A DNA stretch of 64,000 bases. Source: Clostridiales bacterium. GTDB lineage: Bacteria; Bacillota; Clostridia; Christensenellales; Borkfalkiaceae. Shown in pieces: positions 19,096 through 29,970 of the stretch. The position numbers were made by a program, and so were the translations under genes. The stretch is from NCBI GenBank assembly GCA_022508245.1, contig JAFLVO010000005.1:1-64000 (forward strand), given 5' to 3'. Position 1 is the first letter of the stretch. Every line of letters starts with the position of its first letter. The notes beneath the pieces were generated by a model. It was not told the origin of the DNA, ran no database searches, and saw only the letters and a list, made by a program, of their open reading frames with translations.

Positions 19096-20289
19096 ATGAA
19101 AGTAGAACTTCTTGCCCCTGCGGGTAACTTTTCAAAACTTAAAACTGCGCTGTACTTCGGCGCGGACGCGTGCTATATAGGGGGCAAAGATTTTTCTTTG
19201 CGCTCTTTTGCCGATAATTTCAGCCAAGATGAGATAATTTCGGCGGTAAATCACGCCCACAGCCTCAACAAAAAGGTATATATAGCCGTAAACATCTTCG
19301 CAAAAAACGCAGATTTCGGACTGCTTTGCGACTATCTCTCGTTTTTAAACGGAACGGGCGCGGACGGACTTATAATTTCGGACAGCGGAGTATTCGCGTG
19401 CGCACAAAAATACGCACCCAAGCTCGATTTACATATTTCAACGCAGGCAAACTTAACAAATAAGCACGCCGTAAAATTCTGGGCGGAGCAGGGCGCGACA
19501 CGCGCGGTGCTTGCAAGGGAATTATCTTTAGAAGAAATTGCCGAAATTCACGATTTCGTGCCCGAAATCGAACTTGAAGCTTTCGTTCACGGCGCAATGT
19601 GCATTTCCTATTCGGGCAGGTGTCTTCTTTCCAACTATCTCTCGGGCAGGGAGAGCAATCGCGGCGAGTGCGTTCAGGCTTGCAGATGGAACTATCAGGT
19701 TCGCAAAAAGGACGAGCTTTCGGACAGCGGTTGGCTTGATATGGAAGAGGATAAAAGGGGCACATATATTCTCAACTCCAAGGACCTGAATATGTCCGCA
19801 TACCTTGAAAAAATGGCGGAGGCGGGCGTTTGCTCCTTTAAAATAGAGGGCAGAATGAAGTCCGAATACTACCTTGCAACGGTAATAAACGCCTACCGCA
19901 GGTGCATAGACGGAGGTTTTACGCCCCTCATCGAGCGCGAGCTTTTGACCGCCGCGCACCGCGATTATACTACGGCGTACACCTTGGGCTCAAACGACAA
20001 GACGGTAAACTACACCGACAGCCAGACCAAGGGCGACTGCGACTATATCGGCAATATAATTTCGGGCGGGGATAAAACGGCGGTAATAGAAATGCGCACC
20101 AGGTTCAAAGTCGGCGACGAGCTTGAAATTCTCTCGCCCTCCCAAAACTTTTTAAAGACCTTCAAAGTTGAAAAGGCTTTCACAAGCGCGGGCGAGCGGG
20201 TCGAGGACTGCAAACTCGTTCAGGAAAATTACACCGTAAACTGCCCGTATACCCTTTCGGCGGGCGACATAGTAAGGCGCAGAAAATAA
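19096..20289 (+). CDS. Peptidase U32 family protein
   Basis: ELLAPAGNFSKLKTALYFGADACYIGG, CISYSGRCLLSNYLSGRESNRGECVQACRW. Confidence 0.93.
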   Translation: MKVELLAPAGNFSKLKTALYFGADACYIGGKDFSLRSFADNFSQDEIISAVNHAHSLNKKVYIAVNIFAKNADFGLLCDYLSFLNGTGADGLIISDSGVFACAQKYAPKLDLHISTQANLTNKHAVKFWAEQGATRAVLARELSLEEIAEIHDFVPEIELEAFVHGAMCISYSGRCLLSNYLSGRESNRGECVQACRWNYQVRKKDELSDSGWLDMEEDKRGTYILNSKDLNMSAYLEKMAEAGVCSFKIEGRMKSEYYLATVINAYRRCIDGGFTPLIERELLTAAHRDYTTAYTLGSNDKTVNYTDSQTKGDCDYIGNIISGGDKTAVIEMRTRFKVGDELEILSPSQNFLKTFKVEKAFTSAGERVEDCKLVQENYTVNCPYTLSAGDIVRRRK

Positions 20290-20307
20290 AAGCGAGGCGC
20301 AGAAATA

Positions 20308-21504
20308 ATGGACTATGTTTGCAAAAAAATCAACAATAAAAACGCGGTCGTAAGCGTACCCGGCTCCAAATCGGTGACGGTGCGCGCAATGCTCCTTGCG
20401 GCAATAGCAGAGGGTACAAGCACCCTCTACGGCGTGAGTCTTTGCGACGACTGTATAACCTTTTTAAACTGCCTTAAAACGCTTGGAATTAACTGCGAAC
20501 TAAACGGCTATACCCTCAAAATAGAGGGCTGCGGGGGAAAACTCAAAATTACGGATGCGGAAATAAACGTGGGCAGTGCGGGCACGGCGGCGCGGTTTAT
20601 TCCCGCATTTTTGGCATTCCAAGAGGGCAAATTTACGGTAAACTGCTCCGAGCAGATGAAAAGGCGTCCGGTCGCGCCCCTCGTTGAGGCGTTAAAGGAG
20701 CTCGGCGCAAAGATTACATTTTTGGAAAGCGAAAACTGTTTTCCCCTTGTAATTGAAGGCGGTATTTGCTCGTACGAGGTCGAAGTTGACATACAAAAGA
20801 GCAGTCAATTTCTCTCCGCGCTGTTAATCTCGGCGGTGTGCGCGGGCAAGCCCGTCAAGATAAAGCGGAAGGGTGCGCACGGCATGGGTTACGTCAATAT
20901 GACCCTCGATATGATGTGGTCTTTCGGCGTTACCGTTAAAGAAAATGGCAATATATATGAAGTTTTTGGCAATTATAACCCCAAAAAATACGATATCGAG
21001 CCCGATATTTCCGCCGCATGTTACTTCTATGCAATGAACAGACTGCTCGGCACGGATATAAAGGTAAAGGGTTTAATGCCCCACAGCATGCAGAGCGACG
21101 GTAAATTTATAAAGCTTATAAAAACCTTCGACGGCGGCAAAATAGATATGGGAAGCTTCTCCGACCAGGCGCTTACCATGGCGGCTTGCGCACCTTTCTT
21201 TTCTAACCCCACCGAAATATGCGGAGTTGCGCATATTCGCGGACAAGAGTGCGACAGAATTTCGGCAATTTGCGAAAATCTCAAAAATGCCGGCGTCAAG
21301 TGCGAGGAAAAAGAGGACGGAGTAATTATCTATCCCTCAAAATTCAATCCCGTAAAAATAAAGACCTTCGGCGACCACCGTGTTGCAATGAGCTTTGCCG
21401 TTGCGGGACTTGCAAGCGAGGGAGTTGTTATAGAGAACGCCGAGGTCTGCTCCAAGACCTTCCCGAACTTTTTTGAAATACTCGAAAGCTTATGGAAAGA
21501 ATAA
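20308..21504 (+). CDS. aroA: 3-phosphoshikimate 1-carboxyvinyltransferase (EPSP synthase)
   Basis: PGSKSVTVRAMLLAA, NVGSAGTAARF, FGDHRVAMSFA. Confidence 0.93.
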   Translation: MDYVCKKINNKNAVVSVPGSKSVTVRAMLLAAIAEGTSTLYGVSLCDDCITFLNCLKTLGINCELNGYTLKIEGCGGKLKITDAEINVGSAGTAARFIPAFLAFQEGKFTVNCSEQMKRRPVAPLVEALKELGAKITFLESENCFPLVIEGGICSYEVEVDIQKSSQFLSALLISAVCAGKPVKIKRKGAHGMGYVNMTLDMMWSFGVTVKENGNIYEVFGNYNPKKYDIEPDISAACYFYAMNRLLGTDIKVKGLMPHSMQSDGKFIKLIKTFDGGKIDMGSFSDQALTMAACAPFFSNPTEICGVAHIRGQECDRISAICENLKNAGVKCEEKEDGVIIYPSKFNPVKIKTFGDHRVAMSFAVAGLASEGVVIENAEVCSKTFPNFFEILESLWKE

Positions 21505-22799
21505 TAGTTCATTCCGATTTAAATAATTTTTACGCCTCGGTAGAGCGCATTTTAAACCCCGAACTTTCGGGCAAGCCGATTGCGGTTTGCGGCAGTAAAG
21601 AGGAGCGCAAAGGAATAGTGCTTGCTAAAAGCGAGGAAGCCAAGAAATTCGGCGTAAAGACGGGCGACACTATTTGGCAGGCACAGAAAAAATGCCCTGA
21701 TATTTTGACCGTTCCGCCCCATTTCAAGGAATATATGCGCTATTCCGTAAAGGTCAAGGAAATTTACGCGCAGTTCACCGACCTGATTGAAAGCTACGGC
21801 ATAGACGAGTGCTGGCTGGACTTGACGCGCTCTACAAAGGTCTTGCCGCCTTTTGCGGATATGTACACGCAAAGGGATGGCGAAAGGTGCTATTCTCCCG
21901 AATATCTGCGCTTTATCGGCGACTTTATAAGAAATGAAGTTAAGAGCAAGCTTAATCTAACCGTCTCCTGCGGTGTGTCATTCAATAAAGTATTTGCAAA
22001 GCTCGGGTCGGATTTAAAGAAGCCCGACGGAACTACGGTTATAGGCAAAGTCAACTTCGAAAAGGTAGTCGCAGGTCTGCCCGTAGAGGATTTGCTATAC
22101 GTCGGCAAAGCGACCGCCTACAAGCTGCACGCGATAGGGCTTCCAACGATAGGAAAATTGGCGGAAGCGGACGATGAGGAAATAAAACGGCTGTTCGGCA
22201 AAAACGGGCAGACCCTCTTAAGATACGCCCGCGGCGAAGATACGGAAGAAGTCAAGCACATGGACGAAAAGCGTGTGTATAAGTCTATCGGCAATTCGTG
22301 CACCTATGCCGAGGACGTAACCGACTACGGCAGGGCGGAGAGGCTTTTATACGTGCTTGCGGAGAGCGTCGCCTCGCGCCTTAGGGAGAGCGGGCAGGGG
22401 CTTGCCGACACCGTACACCTTTGGGTACGCTACGGCAATTTAACGGATATTTCGGTACAGAAAAAGGTACGGCATACCGCGCTCTGCGGCGAAATTGCAC
22501 GGCACGCCTTCGGACTTTTTAAGGAAAACGTAAAACCGCCTTTTGCGGTGCGCTCTCTCGGCATAACCGTGTCGGGTTTTGACAATGGAACCTCGCAGAT
22601 AACCTTGGACGAGGCTTGCGGCAACTATAAAAAGCTCGAAGCCGTTGAAAAATGCGTCGACAGAATAAGAAAAAAGCACGGGTACGACAAGCTCCAGCGC
22701 GGCATTATTGCCGAAGAACCCGAGCAAATGAAAAGCGATATTAAAAACTCACATCTGATTAAGCCCGCCAATTTTACACCTCCAGAAGAAGAAACATAA
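21492..22799 (+). CDS. dinB: DNA polymerase IV (Y-family)
   Basis: HSDLNNFYASVE, YGIDECWLDLT, SCGVSFNKVFAKLGSDLKKPDG. Confidence 0.93.
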   Translation: MERIIVHSDLNNFYASVERILNPELSGKPIAVCGSKEERKGIVLAKSEEAKKFGVKTGDTIWQAQKKCPDILTVPPHFKEYMRYSVKVKEIYAQFTDLIESYGIDECWLDLTRSTKVLPPFADMYTQRDGERCYSPEYLRFIGDFIRNEVKSKLNLTVSCGVSFNKVFAKLGSDLKKPDGTTVIGKVNFEKVVAGLPVEDLLYVGKATAYKLHAIGLPTIGKLAEADDEEIKRLFGKNGQTLLRYARGEDTEEVKHMDEKRVYKSIGNSCTYAEDVTDYGRAERLLYVLAESVASRLRESGQGLADTVHLWVRYGNLTDISVQKKVRHTALCGEIARHAFGLFKENVKPPFAVRSLGITVSGFDNGTSQITLDEACGNYKKLEAVEKCVDRIRKKHGYDKLQRGIIAEEPEQMKSDIKNSHLIKPANFTPPEEET

Positions 22800-22831
22800 T
22801 TCCGCGCACCCCTGCGCGGAATTTAATTTTA
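22800..22831 (+). terminator. Rho-independent terminator
   Basis: TTCCGCGC acccct GCGCGGAA TTTAATTTT. Confidence 0.75.
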
Positions 22832-22912
22832 ATTGTTGCATACTCTTGCAATTGACACCCGTATATGGTACAATAATAAAGATTTTTATTTGCACACTAT
22901 GTGGAGAAATTT

Positions 22913-24508
22913 ATGGCAAAGTACATTTTCGTAACGGGCGGAGTTGTATCAGGACTCGGCAAGGGCATAACGGCGGCTTCGCTTGGCAGACTTTTAAAGT
23001 GCAGGGGATACAAAGTAGCTTCTCAAAAGCTTGACCCTTATATTAATATCGACCCCGGCACTATGAGTCCCTATCAGCACGGCGAAGTTTTTGTGACGGA
23101 CGACGGCGCGGAAACCGACCTCGATTTGGGTCATTACGAAAGGTTCATAGACGAAAATCTCAATAAATATTCCAACCTTACCACGGGCAAGGTCTATTGG
23201 AATGTCTTAAATAAGGAGCGCAACGGCGAATACCTCGGACAGACCGTGCAGGTTATACCCCATGTAACCAACGAGATTAAGTCCTTCATATACAACGTCG
23301 GCAAGACGAGCAACGCGGACGTTGTTATAACCGAAATAGGCGGAACCATAGGCGACATTGAAAGTCAGCCCTTTATCGAGGCGATAAGGCAGGTTTCGAT
23401 GGAGGTAGGCAGGGATAACTGCTGTTTTATCCACGTAACGCTCGTTCCATATATCTCGGGGTCGGAGGAATTCAAATCCAAGCCCACCCAGCACTCCGTC
23501 AAAGAATTGCAGGGCATGGGAATAAATCCCGATATAATTATTGCGCGCACGGACGCGCCTTTGCCCGCCGACGTAAAGGCTAAAATTGCAATGTTCTGCA
23601 ACGTTGCGCCCGAATGCTGTATAGAGAATATGACCCTTCCCTCGCTCTACGAGTGCCCCACAATGCTTGAAGAGAGCAATTTTTCGGAGATTGTCTGCAA
23701 GATTTTAAAGCTTGACCCCCGTGTCATTGACCTTACCGAGTGGAATAAAATGTTAAAGAGCATCAAAGCGCGGAACAAGACGGTTAAAATTGCACTCTGC
23801 GGAAAGTACGTACAGCTTCACGACGCATATCTTTCGGTTGCGGAAGCTCTCGCTCACGCAGGGTATGCAAACGGCACAAAAGTGGAGATAAAGTGGGTTG
23901 ACACCGAGGAGATAACCGAAAAAAACGCCCCCGAGCTACTCGGCGACGTTCAGGGAATATTAGTTCCGGGCGGGTTCGGAAACCGTGGAACAGAGGGCAA
24001 AATTGTCTGCGCAAAGTATGCCCGTGAAAACAACGTGCCGTACTTCGGCATATGCTTAGGTATGCAGACGGCGGTTATAGAGTTTGCAAGAAACGTTTTG
24101 GGCTACAAGGACGCAAACTCTTCGGAGTTTGATTCTGACAGCAGTCACTGCGTAATAGATTTAATGCCCGACCAGCACGGTGTGAAGATGGGCGGAACTA
24201 TGCGCCTCGGGGCATATCCCTGCAGGATTACCGGCAAAATGATGAGGAAAGCGTACGGCACGGACGAGATTTCCGAACGCCACCGCCACAGATACGAGTT
24301 CAACAACGACTTTAAAGAAGAGCTTGAAAAAGCGGGAATGTGCGTTGGCGGCACCTCGCCCGACGGTTCTTTGGTCGAAGCGGTTGAAATCCCCGCAAAC
24401 GACTTCTTCGTTGCCGTGCAGTTCCACCCCGAATTCAAGTCCCGTCCGCAGTCTGCGCACCCGCTTTTCAGCGAATTTATCAAATATTCGTTAAAATATA
24501 AAAAATAA
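22913..24508 (+). CDS. pyrG: CTP synthase
   Basis: [27 protein letters not shown]; glutaminase domain GICLGMQ; start chosen at ATG after GTGGAGAAATTT. Confidence 0.97.
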   Translation: MAKYIFVTGGVVSGLGKGITAASLGRLLKCRGYKVASQKLDPYINIDPGTMSPYQHGEVFVTDDGAETDLDLGHYERFIDENLNKYSNLTTGKVYWNVLNKERNGEYLGQTVQVIPHVTNEIKSFIYNVGKTSNADVVITEIGGTIGDIESQPFIEAIRQVSMEVGRDNCCFIHVTLVPYISGSEEFKSKPTQHSVKELQGMGINPDIIIARTDAPLPADVKAKIAMFCNVAPECCIENMTLPSLYECPTMLEESNFSEIVCKILKLDPRVIDLTEWNKMLKSIKARNKTVKIALCGKYVQLHDAYLSVAEALAHAGYANGTKVEIKWVDTEEITEKNAPELLGDVQGILVPGGFGNRGTEGKIVCAKYARENNVPYFGICLGMQTAVIEFARNVLGYKDANSSEFDSDSSHCVIDLMPDQHGVKMGGTMRLGAYPCRITGKMMRKAYGTDEISERHRHRYEFNNDFKEELEKAGMCVGGTSPDGSLVEAVEIPANDFFVAVQFHPEFKSRPQSAHPLFSEFIKYSLKYKK

Positions 24509-24579
24509 ATCAAGTTCTTTCTTATAAACCGCGCAATACCGCCTTGTTTATAAGACAGGGGGTAATCATAGATTAAGCT

Positions 24580-25770
24580 ATGAAATTAAACGGTAACTAT
24601 TCCAAACTTTTTGAAAACTATCTCTTTGCCGAGGTTTCGGACAGGGCGGCAAAGTATCAGAGCGCTCACCCCGATAAAAAAATTCTTCGCCTCGGCATAG
24701 GCGACGTTACCCTTCCGCTTGCGGACGAAGTAATAAAGGCAATGCACCTTGCCGTGGACGAGATGTCAAAAAAGGAAAGCTTTCGCGGCTACGGGCCGTA
24801 CGAGGGGTACGGTTTTTTAAGGGAGAGCATTAAAAACTACTACAAAACCTTTGGCGTAGAGCTTAATCTAAACGATATCTTCGTTTCGGACGGCGCTAAA
24901 TCTGACCTTGGAAATATTCTCGATATATTTTCAAACGACAACACCGTACTTGTTCCCGACCCGGTTTACCCAGTGTACGCGGATACCAATATAATGGCGG
25001 GCAGAAAGATAATTTTTACAAACGCCAACGAGGAAAACGGCTTTCTGCCAATGCCCGAAAAGGTGGTAAAGGCGGATATAATCTACATATGTTCGCCCAA
25101 CAATCCCACGGGCGCGGCTTATTCCAAGGAACAGCTCAAAGAGTGGGTGAACTACGCAAACAGTCAGGGCAGTATAATTTTATACGACGCGGCTTACGAG
25201 TGTTTCGTAAAGGATGACAGTCTTGCCCGCTCGATATTTGAGGTGGAAGGCGCAAAGAGCTGCGCGATAGAGTTCTGCTCGTTTTCCAAAATTGCGGGCT
25301 TTACGGGCACCCGCTGCGGCTATACGGTAATTCCCGAGGAACTCGAAAAGGGGGGAATTTCCCTGAATAAAATGTGGCTGAGAAGACAGTCCACCAAGTT
25401 CAACGGCGTTCCCTATATAGTGCAAAAGGGCGCAGAGGCGGTCTTTTCGGAGCGCGGTATGGCGCAGATACAGCAAAATCTCGACTATTACAGGCAAAAT
25501 GCCAAAATCATTGCCGAGTGTTTAGACGGGCTTAAAATCCGGTACACTGGAGGTAAAAATTCACCATATATCTGGCTTAAATGCCCTATGGGTATGGGCA
25601 GTTGGGAGTTTTTCGATTATCTCTTAAACGGCGCGCAGGTCGTTGGAACGCCCGGCGAGGGCTTCGGCGAAAACGGAAAGGGCTTTTTCCGCTTGACTGC
25701 ATTCGGCAGTAGAGAAGTTACCCAAGAGGCGGTTCTGCGAATAAAAAACCTCTTAAATAATTCAAACTAA
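24580..25770 (+). CDS. dapL: LL-diaminopimelate aminotransferase
   Basis: RLGIGDVTLPLADEV, SDGAKSDLGNI, CSPNNPTGA, SFSKIAGFTGTRCGY. Confidence 0.9.
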   Translation: MKLNGNYSKLFENYLFAEVSDRAAKYQSAHPDKKILRLGIGDVTLPLADEVIKAMHLAVDEMSKKESFRGYGPYEGYGFLRESIKNYYKTFGVELNLNDIFVSDGAKSDLGNILDIFSNDNTVLVPDPVYPVYADTNIMAGRKIIFTNANEENGFLPMPEKVVKADIIYICSPNNPTGAAYSKEQLKEWVNYANSQGSIILYDAAYECFVKDDSLARSIFEVEGAKSCAIEFCSFSKIAGFTGTRCGYTVIPEELEKGGISLNKMWLRRQSTKFNGVPYIVQKGAEAVFSERGMAQIQQNLDYYRQNAKIIAECLDGLKIRYTGGKNSPYIWLKCPMGMGSWEFFDYLLNGAQVVGTPGEGFGENGKGFFRLTAFGSREVTQEAVLRIKNLLNNSN

Positions 25771-25799
25771 CGATAAAGGTTTAAACTTACGGTAAAGAA

Positions 25800-27302
25800 A
25801 TGCAAAACAATTTAGAACGCGGTGCGGGCATACTCTGCCATGTCTCATCGCTACCCAACAAATACGGCATAGGTACGCTCGGTAAAGAGGCGTACGAATT
25901 TGCCGACTTCCTAAAGAGCGCGCACGTAAAGTACTGGCAGGTTCTGCCCCTTGCGCATACGGGCTTTGGCGACAGTCCGTATTCGTCGGTTGCGTGCAAC
26001 TCGGGGAATCCCTTATTTATCGATTTGGAGTCACTTCGCGACGAGGGACTTCTCGACGACGAGGAGTTAAAGGCATGCGAGCTACCCGAGGGCGACGTCG
26101 ATTACGAGACGGTTATTAAATTAAAATACCCCGCTTTAAGAATTGCCTACGCGCGGTTTAATATCCGTGACAGCGAGTTTGTTAAATTCGTCGAAAGCGG
26201 AGAATTTGAGGACTATGCAATGTTTATGTCCCTCAAATCGCGCTACGAGGGCTCTTTCGATACCTTTCCCGACCCCTATAAATATCTTGAAAACCTTGCC
26301 TTAAAGGAGTTTAAGAGAAACGAATACAGAAGCGAATACTGTTTTTGGCTGTTTCTTCAATTTGTATTCAAAAAGCAGTGGCTCAAATTGAAAAAATACG
26401 TCAATTCGCTCGGAATAAAGCTGATAGGGGATATCCCTTTGTACGTTGCGTACGACAGTGCCGACGTGTGGGCAAGACCCGAGCTTTTCCGGCTTGACGA
26501 GGACTTAAATCCTACAAAGGTAGCGGGTGTTCCCCCCGATTACTTTTCAAAGACGGGTCAGCTGTGGGGCAACCCCCTCTATAATTGGGATGTAATGAAG
26601 GCGACTGACTACGAGTGGTGGACAAGCAGGATGACGCACTGCAAGACCATGTTCGACGTTGTAAGAATAGACCATTTCAGGGGCTTTGATAGATATTGGG
26701 CTATCCCAGCAGGCAGTCAAACGGCGGAGACAGGTGCCTGGGAAGACGGACCTAAGGCAATATTTTTCCAAAGAATTTTAAATAAAATAGGCAATTTTCC
26801 CATAATTGCAGAGGATTTGGGAATTATAGACTCGGGCGTAGTGCAATTGCTTGAACAAACGGGCTTCCCGGGGATGAAGGTTTTATTGTTCGCCTTCGAC
26901 GGCAGCGAGGACAACCCTTATCTTCCCAAAAACATATCTCAAAATTCGGTCGCGTACACGGGCACGCACGACAACGCAACGGCGCTTGGATTTTTAAAGG
27001 ATATGTCGGACGAGCAGTTCAAGGTATTCAAAAATCGATTGCGCGATGTAATGACCGATAAAAAAATAATAATTCCCTTCTCAACTAGGGAGGAGGCGGC
27101 GCGCGCTCTATGTATGGTAACGCTTGCATGCCCTTCAGACTTAGCCATTTTGCCAATACAGGACTTATTGGGCCTGGATAACAGTGCAAGGATGAACTAT
27201 CCTTCGGTTGCAGAGGGCAATTGGAAGTTCCGCCTCGACAAAATCCCGTCAAGATACTTTGCCTCGATAATGCGCAAATCCGTAAAAGAATACAAAAGAT
27301 AA
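25800..27302 (+). CDS. malQ: 4-alpha-glucanotransferase (amylomaltase)
   Basis: GILCHVSSLPNKYGIGTLG, FDVVRIDHFRGFDRYW, GTHDNATALGF. Confidence 0.96.
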   Translation: MQNNLERGAGILCHVSSLPNKYGIGTLGKEAYEFADFLKSAHVKYWQVLPLAHTGFGDSPYSSVACNSGNPLFIDLESLRDEGLLDDEELKACELPEGDVDYETVIKLKYPALRIAYARFNIRDSEFVKFVESGEFEDYAMFMSLKSRYEGSFDTFPDPYKYLENLALKEFKRNEYRSEYCFWLFLQFVFKKQWLKLKKYVNSLGIKLIGDIPLYVAYDSADVWARPELFRLDEDLNPTKVAGVPPDYFSKTGQLWGNPLYNWDVMKATDYEWWTSRMTHCKTMFDVVRIDHFRGFDRYWAIPAGSQTAETGAWEDGPKAIFFQRILNKIGNFPIIAEDLGIIDSGVVQLLEQTGFPGMKVLLFAFDGSEDNPYLPKNISQNSVAYTGTHDNATALGFLKDMSDEQFKVFKNRLRDVMTDKKIIIPFSTREEAARALCMVTLACPSDLAILPIQDLLGLDNSARMNYPSVAEGNWKFRLDKIPSRYFASIMRKSVKEYKR

Positions 27303-27321
27303 ATATAGAGGTACAAAAGAT

Positions 27322-27362
27322 AAAACGCGCCTCCCGCATTGTTTGCGGGAGGCGCGTTTTAT
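27322..27362. terminator. Strong bidirectional terminator hairpin
   Basis: AAAACGCGCCTCCCGC attgttt GCGGGAGGCGCGTTTT after malQ. Confidence 0.85.
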
Positions 27363-27487
27363 CTGCTTAGCTTATAAGCGGCGCATCTCTTTGTTGCGCT
27401 TGCGTTTTTCCTCGGTTATTTACGCACAGTAAACTCCCGTCGGAAAAGCCGCGCGCTCCGCGACCTGCTTGCTTCTAAACCAAGCAG
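27363..27487 (+). repeat. Family B structured repeat, copy B2
   Basis: Same architecture as B1 with altered stems CTGCTT/AAGCAG and TTTTTCC/GGAAAA. Confidence 0.75.
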
Positions 27488-27517
27488 GGTTGGTTTAAAA
27501 ACACTGAGGTAAATATT

Positions 27518-29776
27518 TTAATTATCAAACAGTCTTGTGCAGACCACGGTCATATCGTCGGTGGCGGTGTGGTTTGTTCTTTCCATCGCGGCGGCAAGAA
27601 TTTTATCGGCTAAACTTTGCGGGTTCAAGGGGTTCAATTCCTGCAAAAATTCGTACAAATCGGAGGCGGATGGGAACGCGGAGGTTATACCGTCGCTCAT
27701 AAATACAATAATATCCCCGCTTTTGACCTTTTCTGTGCAGACGGTAGGGTGCAGATTTTCCAAAATTCCCAAGGGTAGGGAGGCGCTTTCGATTACCTTA
27801 ATTTCGCCCTCGCGGACAATCACTCCCGCAGGCGAGCCTATTTTAACGAAGTCGGCTCTGCCCGTATTCAAATCAACGCCTACGATATCAATGCAGGTAA
27901 ACCTCTCGTCGCGGTTAAAAGAGAGTAGCTTGTTTATTGTTTTAAGCACCGTGTCGCGGGGAATTTCAGCACGGTAGAAGGCTTCTATAAGCGAAATTGC
28001 CGACTCGGATACCTTTCGCGCGTACTCGCCGCTGCCCATACCGTCGGAAAGCGCCATTAAAAATGTGTGGTCGTTTATGCGGATTACCGAATGTGTGTCG
28101 CCCGAGACCTTTTCGCCGCCCTTTATTGCATACGCCACTCCGAAAGCAGCGTCCATCTTGGGCGGAGCGCCCAGAATAAGACAGCATTTTTCCCCGCCGT
28201 AGAGTATTTTATCCTTTAAAACAAACCTTTTCTGCAGTGTCTTGGAAACTATCCCGCACAGCTTATCGATATCCGTCTTTCCCGTAACCACGCAAAGAAT
28301 TTCATTTGCGTCAAAGCCTACACAAATTTCGGGGCAGGCAATCCCGCCAGAAGCAAGCGCCTTTTGAACACTTTCGGCAACCCCTGCAAATACCTTCGTG
28401 CGGTTAAGCTCAACGGCACAGCTCTTCATAACCTCGGCAACGCCGTGCGCCTGCTCGGCAAGCAGCTTTCTGCCCGAACGTGCGTTCTCCGTCTCGGTCA
28501 TAAGTCGGCGGTATTCTATTAAAACGGCGTTCAGACAATTTAAAATTTCGTTGGGACGGTAGCAGTTCAATGTCATTTCTGAGGGCAAATCTATAAGGGT
28601 AACTCTGCCTTTCATACACCCCGCGTCAATCAGCTTTTTAAAGCCTGTATACACGCTCGAAAGCTCGCAACGCTTGCGCCTTTCACAATTTACACAGCAC
28701 TTTTCCTTTATCTCCTGCAAAATTCTTATTCTTGCCGTGCCGTCGCTCACTTCCTCGTCGAGGGCTAAAAAAGCGCACTCGATTTCGCGGAAAACCTCGG
28801 AAATTCTGTATAATTGCTCGCTTGTGTTGCGCTGTGAGCGGGCTACCGCCGTGTCGGTTAAAACGTCCTTTACAAGCAGCCGCATTTTGATATTATCGTA
28901 AGTTTTTGGCTTTTGCAGAGAGGGCAAAAAACAGGCTGCAAATAATAAAACCGCATACAGCGCAATGAGGGGCACGGCACAGGCAAAACAGCCCTTAAAA
29001 TACATATAAAGTGCAAAAAACACTCCGCACACTCCGCCCGCGGCAAATCTTCCCGCCCCGGAAAAGAGAAGCGCGGCAACGCAAATAATCAAATACGCCG
29101 TAAGATACGCAGGGTTCAAGTTTACCGCAGAGGGGGGGATAGCAAGGGTTAAAGCTACTATCAGGGCGGCAGGCGAGCGGCATACTCTTACGGCGATTAC
29201 CGTTATAAACGCGCTGAAAATAAAATAAAACGCCTCGCCCGAAAGAGAGTAAAGCCCCGCACCGCACACCGCGTACACGAGACAAAGGCAGACAAGCTCG
29301 TCCTCCTTAAGCCGACACCGCCAAACTCTGTACATAAGAGCGTACACGCTTTTAAAGCAAAAAAAAGTAAACGCAAGCGTGACAACCGAGGCAATCGCCC
29401 GTACGAGATAGGGGTTTAACGCCAAATCGTTGATATTAAAATAGTCCGAAAAAACCGTATATGGCGCAAGCGCAACAATGAGGTAAAACAGAGCTTCGAA
29501 CTTGATTTTTCTACCCGAACGGCGGTACAAAAAGACAACGAGCGATAAAAACAGGGCTTGAAAAACCGCAATACCCGAAAACACGAAATTCAGATTTATA
29601 ACAGAGGAAAGCACGAAGAGTACAGGTGTTGCGATAATATTCGTCCCGCAAACGAGCATGGCAAAAAATATGCCGAAGGCAAGGGGAACTCCTTTGACGG
29701 CGTAGTTTGCAAACAGCATACAAAGCGCGCAGCCGACATAAAATAAAAGGCTCTTTAAATTTATTCTCAAAGGCAT
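27518..29776 (-). CDS. spoIIE: Stage II sporulation protein E (membrane serine phosphatase)
   Basis: Multi-TM N-terminus, C-terminal PP2C-like LMALSDGMGSGEYARKVSE and IIVFMSDGI. Confidence 0.92.
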   Translation of the reverse strand: MPLRINLKSLLFYVGCALCMLFANYAVKGVPLAFGIFFAMLVCGTNIIATPVLFVLSSVINLNFVFSGIAVFQALFLSLVVFLYRRSGRKIKFEALFYLIVALAPYTVFSDYFNINDLALNPYLVRAIASVVTLAFTFFCFKSVYALMYRVWRCRLKEDELVCLCLVYAVCGAGLYSLSGEAFYFIFSAFITVIAVRVCRSPAALIVALTLAIPPSAVNLNPAYLTAYLIICVAALLFSGAGRFAAGGVCGVFFALYMYFKGCFACAVPLIALYAVLLFAACFLPSLQKPKTYDNIKMRLLVKDVLTDTAVARSQRNTSEQLYRISEVFREIECAFLALDEEVSDGTARIRILQEIKEKCCVNCERRKRCELSSVYTGFKKLIDAGCMKGRVTLIDLPSEMTLNCYRPNEILNCLNAVLIEYRRLMTETENARSGRKLLAEQAHGVAEVMKSCAVELNRTKVFAGVAESVQKALASGGIACPEICVGFDANEILCVVTGKTDIDKLCGIVSKTLQKRFVLKDKILYGGEKCCLILGAPPKMDAAFGVAYAIKGGEKVSGDTHSVIRINDHTFLMALSDGMGSGEYARKVSESAISLIEAFYRAEIPRDTVLKTINKLLSFNRDERFTCIDIVGVDLNTGRADFVKIGSPAGVIVREGEIKVIESASLPLGILENLHPTVCTEKVKSGDIIVFMSDGITSAFPSASDLYEFLQELNPLNPQSLADKILAAAMERTNHTATDDMTVVCTRLFDN

Positions 29777-29970
29777 ACCGCAATTATATAGTAAGGAATA
29801 ATACTAAATTTGTCTTTGTGTGCAGTAATTTGTGAAAATATATACTATTTCCAAAAAATACACTCTGATAAACGCGGTTTATTTATTGCATAAAATGATA
29901 AATTGTGATATAATATTCAACAATCCGTGTATTTTCGGACATCACAAAAAATTTTTTTTGGCGGATAGCT

